This document shows, piece after piece, positions 6,806 to 9,375 of a stretch of 9,375 bases of DNA. Below the pieces are notes generated by a model. That model searched no databases, was not told the DNA's origin, and worked only from the letters and a program-made list of their open reading frames with translations. Source of the stretch: Pseudomonadota bacterium. GTDB taxonomy: Bacteria > Pseudomonadota > Gammaproteobacteria > Xanthomonadales > Rhodanobacteraceae. The translations under genes and the position numbers were made by a program. How positions within the stretch are numbered: the first letter of the stretch is position 1; the number at the start of each line of letters is the position of its first letter. The stretch covers positions 1 through 9,375 of the forward strand of contig JAFEEK010000061.1 in assembly GCA_018241165.1 (NCBI GenBank). The letters are read 5' to 3'.

Positions 6806-7515
6806 GCGCGCACGCGATCAAGCTCGAGCCTTCGTGGAAGGCGCGCGTCGGCGCGCATATCGAACGCCCGGAAATGCAGGCGCTGTCCGAATTCCTGCGC
6901 AGCGAATTGCGTGCGGGCAAGACGATTTATCCCGCGCCGAAGAATATTTTCGCTGCGCTCGACGCCACGCCGTTCGATGCCGTGAACGTCGTCATCCTTG
7001 GCCAGGATCCGTATCACGGACCCGGTCAGGCGCATGGCCTGTGCTTTTCCGTGCTGCCCGGCGTACCCGCGCCGCCGTCGCTGGAAAACATCTTCAAGGA
7101 AATCGAACGCGACCTGGCGATTCCGCGTCCCGGTCATGGTTGTCTGCTGCCGTGGGCGCGGCAGGGCGTGTTGCTGCTCAACTCCGTGCTCACGGTCGAA
7201 CGCGGGCTGGCCGGATCGCACCAGGGCAAAGGCTGGGAAGGCTTCACCGACGCCTGCGTGGATGCGCTCAACCGCGAGCGCGAAGGTCTGGTGTTCCTGC
7301 TCTGGGGCAGCTACGCGCAGGCCAAGGGCAAGCTCATCGACACGCGCCGGCACCGCGTGCTCAAGGCGCCGCATCCGTCGCCGCTTTCCGCGCATCGCGG
7401 TTTCATCGGCTGCGGGCATTTTTCCAAAGCCAACGCGTGGTTGCGCGAGCATGAGCTGGGCGAAATCGATTGGCGTCTGCCACCGGCAAGCGAATTGACC
7501 GGATCGACGGCGTAA
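6802..7515 (+). CDS. ung: Uracil-DNA glycosylase, family 1
   Basis: Ung removes uracil from DNA, arising from cytosine deamination or dUTP incorporation, and starts base-excision repair. The 237-residue product contains the water-activating motif GQDPYHG (67-73, catalytic Asp69). It also has the uracil-contacting Asn127 in LLLNSVLTV and the leucine-intercalation loop [11 protein letters not shown] with His191. The proline-rich [12 protein letters not shown] segment lies at 89-100. All active residues are present and the length is normal. The start is the GTG at 6802, which overlaps the response regulator stop as GTGA. Protein upstream of it in this frame is the out-of-frame reading of the regulator, and no ATG gives a full N terminus. 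It is the last gene of the packed run; 88 bp follow before the next gene. Confidence 0.96.
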   Translation: MSAHAIKLEPSWKARVGAHIERPEMQALSEFLRSELRAGKTIYPAPKNIFAALDATPFDAVNVVILGQDPYHGPGQAHGLCFSVLPGVPAPPSLENIFKEIERDLAIPRPGHGCLLPWARQGVLLLNSVLTVERGLAGSHQGKGWEGFTDACVDALNREREGLVFLLWGSYAQAKGKLIDTRRHRVLKAPHPSPLSAHRGFIGCGHFSKANAWLREHELGEIDWRLPPASELTGSTA

Positions 7516-7540
7516 CCCCGGTAGCACCACGCGATAACGG

Positions 7541-7546
7541 TATACT
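7541..7546 (+). promoter_or_regulatory. Candidate -10 element for the TolB-like gene
   Basis: TATACT matches the -10 consensus at five of six positions and lies 58 bp before the downstream ATG, in the short gap after ung. No good -35 is found at 16-18 bp. A TTGACC at 7495-7500 is too far upstream for this -10. The assignment rests on the hexamer and location. Confidence 0.4.
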
Positions 7547-7568
7547 CCCGGGCCATCGGGGGGATTGC

Positions 7569-7607
7569 ATGAATTGCTTCGAACCTGCGCGCGGGGGCAA
7601 CGCATGA
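7569..7607 (+). other. Possible 12-codon leader ORF coupled to the TolB-like gene
   Basis: An ATG at 7569 reads MNCFEPARGGNA and stops at TGA 7605-7607, so its stop overlaps the next gene's ATG as ATGA. A G-rich GGGGGGA lies about 4-5 nt upstream of this ATG and could serve as its ribosome-binding site. It may be a translated leader that couples to the main gene. It is very short, so chance is a serious alternative. Confidence 0.25.
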
Positions 7608-9375
7608 CCGACCTGTTGCAACGCCTGCGCGAACGCAAGCTTGTGCAATGGGCCATCGCCTACGTTGCGTTCGCGTTTGCCTTGCTGCAGGGCGTGGACA
7701 TCGTGGCGCAGCAGTTCGGCTGGCCGGATGGCGTGCGTCGCGGCATCACGCTGGCGTTGGCTTTCGGTTTCTTTGTCGCCCTGGTGCTGGCCTGGTACCA
7801 CGGCGAACGCGGTGTGCAGCGCGTGTCCGGTACCGAGCTGTTGATTCTCGCGTTGTTGCTGGCGATCGGCGGCGGATTGTTGTGGCGCTTCGTGCGCGCG
7901 CCATCGACCGCGCCACCGGCAACAACGACATCGAGTCCGGCGGCAACTGCCATCCCGGCCAAATCCATCGCCGTGCTGCCGTTCGTCAACATGAGTGCGG
8001 ACAAGGAAAACGAGTTCTTTTCCGATGGCCTGTCGGAGGAAATCCTCAACTCGCTGGCGCGCATCGATGGCATGCAGGTGGTCGGACGTACCTCGTCGTT
8101 CCAGTTCAAGGGCAAAAACGACGATCTGCGCACGATCGGCACGCGTCTCGGCGTCGCCAACGTGCTGGAAGGCAGTGTGCGCCGCGAAGGCGAGCGCGCG
8201 CGCATTACCGCGCAATTGATCCGCGCCAGCGACGGCTATCACCTGTGGTCGGAAACCTACGACCGCACGCTCGATGACACGCTGGCGGTGCAGTTGGATA
8301 TTGCCGAGAAGGTCGCCGGTGCGCTGAATGTGCTGCTCGACGACACGCAGCGCAAGCGCATGCGCGATGCGGGCGTCAAGAATGTCGATGCCTTTATCGC
8401 CTACCAGAAAGCCTGGAAGCTTTACGTGGATGCGCACCGTGGCGTTTCCGTCGGCCTGCTCGAAGGCTTGCGCCTGGCGAACGCGCAGTTCGATCAGGCG
8501 ATCGCGCTGGAGCCGAATTATTCGATGGCGCATTACGCCAAGGCCGACTTGTACGAACACACCCTGATCGACGACGGCACCACGCAGGCGCAGCGGCTGG
8601 ATGCGCAGCGCGGCGCCCTGCAGACGCTGGAGCGCGCTGCCGCCACCAGTCCCGATGCCCAGCAACGTGAACTCGCGCTGGCCGAGCGGCAAATGCTCAG
8701 CGACGATTGGCACGGCTTGGCAAACCGGTTGTCGAGCGCGTTGGCGCAGCCCGGATGCAGCGCGCCGAACTGGATGCCGGTGTTCGCCAGCGTCTTCGGC
8801 TACGGCGAACAACTTGAACCCATGCTGGAACGAGCGGCGATCTGCGACCCATTGAACGCGATTACCTGGAACACGCGCGCCTGGGTGGCACGCGTCATCG
8901 GCAAGCCGGATCGCATCGTGTCCATTTACGCGCAGTTGCGCACGTACCGGCCGGAATTGCCGCGTACGGCAACGGAATTCCTCGCGCAGGCCATGCGTGG
9001 GCACCAGAGCGAGTCGCAAACCTTGCCGGTCCCGACGGACGGACTCGATGCGAATGCCTATGGCATCGCGCTGCAGGTGGCGCGGCTGCGTGGCATGGAT
9101 CGCGCACAGGCGCAGAGCTGGATCGGACCGATCAATCGCGACAAAGGCAACATCCGCGATTGGCAGATCGTGGACCTGGATGAGGCCGCGCTGTTCGGCG
9201 ACCGCGCGCAAGCCAACCGTCACGCCGCGCTGCTGGACGCGCGTCCGGCCGGCGGTTTGCTGCTCGCCATCGCAACGGGTTACTGCGGTTGCGGCGCACC
9301 GTTCGACCTGGACGCCACGCCGAACTTCAAGGCGCGCCTTACCGAATCCGGGCTGCCGTGGCCGCCGCCGGTGGC
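7604..9375 (+). CDS. Membrane-anchored TolB/FlgO-like protein with TPR region (C-terminal end outside window)
   Basis: 590 codons are in the window and no stop is reached. The N-terminal 96 residues hold three hydrophobic spans (about 14-34, 46-64 and 78-94) joined by a WYHGERGVQRVSGTELL linker. After a Pro/Thr/Ala linker comes a TolB-N/FlgO-like domain (about 120-221). It opens KSIAVLPFVNMSADKENEFF, contains FSDGLSEEILNSLARI, and closes with HLWSETYDR. From about 230 onward the protein is helical and TPR-like (for example FDQAIALEPNYSMAHYAKAD near 296-315). This architecture recurs in Xanthomonadales proteins often annotated as adenylate cyclase-like or TPR proteins, but no cyclase catalytic domain is visible. 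The last residues (CGCGAPFDLDATPNFKARL) resemble the usual C-terminal end of such proteins, so only a few residues are probably missing. GGGGG lies 8 nt before the ATG. The function is unknown. Confidence 0.8.
   Translation, partial: MTDLLQRLRERKLVQWAIAYVAFAFALLQGVDIVAQQFGWPDGVRRGITLALAFGFFVALVLAWYHGERGVQRVSGTELLILALLLAIGGGLLWRFVRAPSTAPPATTTSSPAATAIPAKSIAVLPFVNMSADKENEFFSDGLSEEILNSLARIDGMQVVGRTSSFQFKGKNDDLRTIGTRLGVANVLEGSVRREGERARITAQLIRASDGYHLWSETYDRTLDDTLAVQLDIAEKVAGALNVLLDDTQRKRMRDAGVKNVDAFIAYQKAWKLYVDAHRGVSVGLLEGLRLANAQFDQAIALEPNYSMAHYAKADLYEHTLIDDGTTQAQRLDAQRGALQTLERAAATSPDAQQRELALAERQMLSDDWHGLANRLSSALAQPGCSAPNWMPVFASVFGYGEQLEPMLERAAICDPLNAITWNTRAWVARVIGKPDRIVSIYAQLRTYRPELPRTATEFLAQAMRGHQSESQTLPVPTDGLDANAYGIALQVARLRGMDRAQAQSWIGPINRDKGNIRDWQIVDLDEAALFGDRAQANRHAALLDARPAGGLLLAIATGYCGCGAPFDLDATPNFKARLTESGLPWPPPV

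Noticed and set aside
7545..7562. GC-rich hairpin (CTCCCG / CGGGGG) after ung as a terminator
   Set aside because: No U-tract follows, the stem includes a G-T pair, and it overlaps the -10-like TATACT of the next gene.
7403..9223. Open frame of 606 codons on the minus strand opposite the TolB-like gene and the end of ung
   Set aside because: It runs antisense to two recognised genes, has no family wording, and its composition follows the complement of the sense codons.

Overview
The window reads as ordinary chromosomal DNA from a GC-rich gammaproteobacterium. The gene types and protein wording point to the Xanthomonadales (Lysobacter/Dokdonella/Rhodanobacter-like). This is inferred from recognised protein sequence; there is no rRNA to confirm it. 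Coding density is very high, and no mobile element, tRNA, rRNA or CRISPR array was seen.

Layout: (1) Minus strand, 1-812: a phasin gene that runs off the left edge and, upstream of it, queD (queuosine/preQ0 pathway). Between them lies an AT-rich 186-bp gap (267-452) with three inverted repeats. One is a 17-bp palindrome matching the operator class bound by PHB-responsive repressors (PhaR/PhbF). (2) Plus strand, 911-2347: an APC-family amino-acid permease, divergent from queD. (3) Plus strand, 2407-7515: a tightly packed run of seven genes: ribbon-helix-helix antitoxin, VapC-like PIN toxin, gspF, ftsE, ftsX, a tandem-receiver response regulator and ung. Five of the six junctions are stop/start overlaps (ATGA, TGATG, ATGA, ATGA, GTGA) and the sixth is a 5-nt gap. 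The only evident promoter/operator is a perfect inverted repeat just before the antitoxin gene. (4) Plus strand, 7604 to the right edge: a membrane-anchored TolB/FlgO-like protein with TPR character, preceded by its own -10-like element and a possible 12-codon leader ORF.

How the genes may work together: the toxin-antitoxin pair is fused by translational coupling to a run containing a type II secretion platform protein, the FtsEX divisome ABC complex, a two-receiver signalling protein and uracil-DNA glycosylase. If the antitoxin autoregulates at the inverted repeat, as such antitoxins usually do, it could set transcription of the division and repair genes behind it. The response regulator is also unusual: its first receiver lacks the phosphorylatable Asp (Ala67) while its second receiver looks intact.

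Most of the window is recognisable housekeeping and accessory genes. I see no wholly new system. The points most worth following are the TA-headed operon, the pseudo-receiver/receiver protein and the phasin operator.
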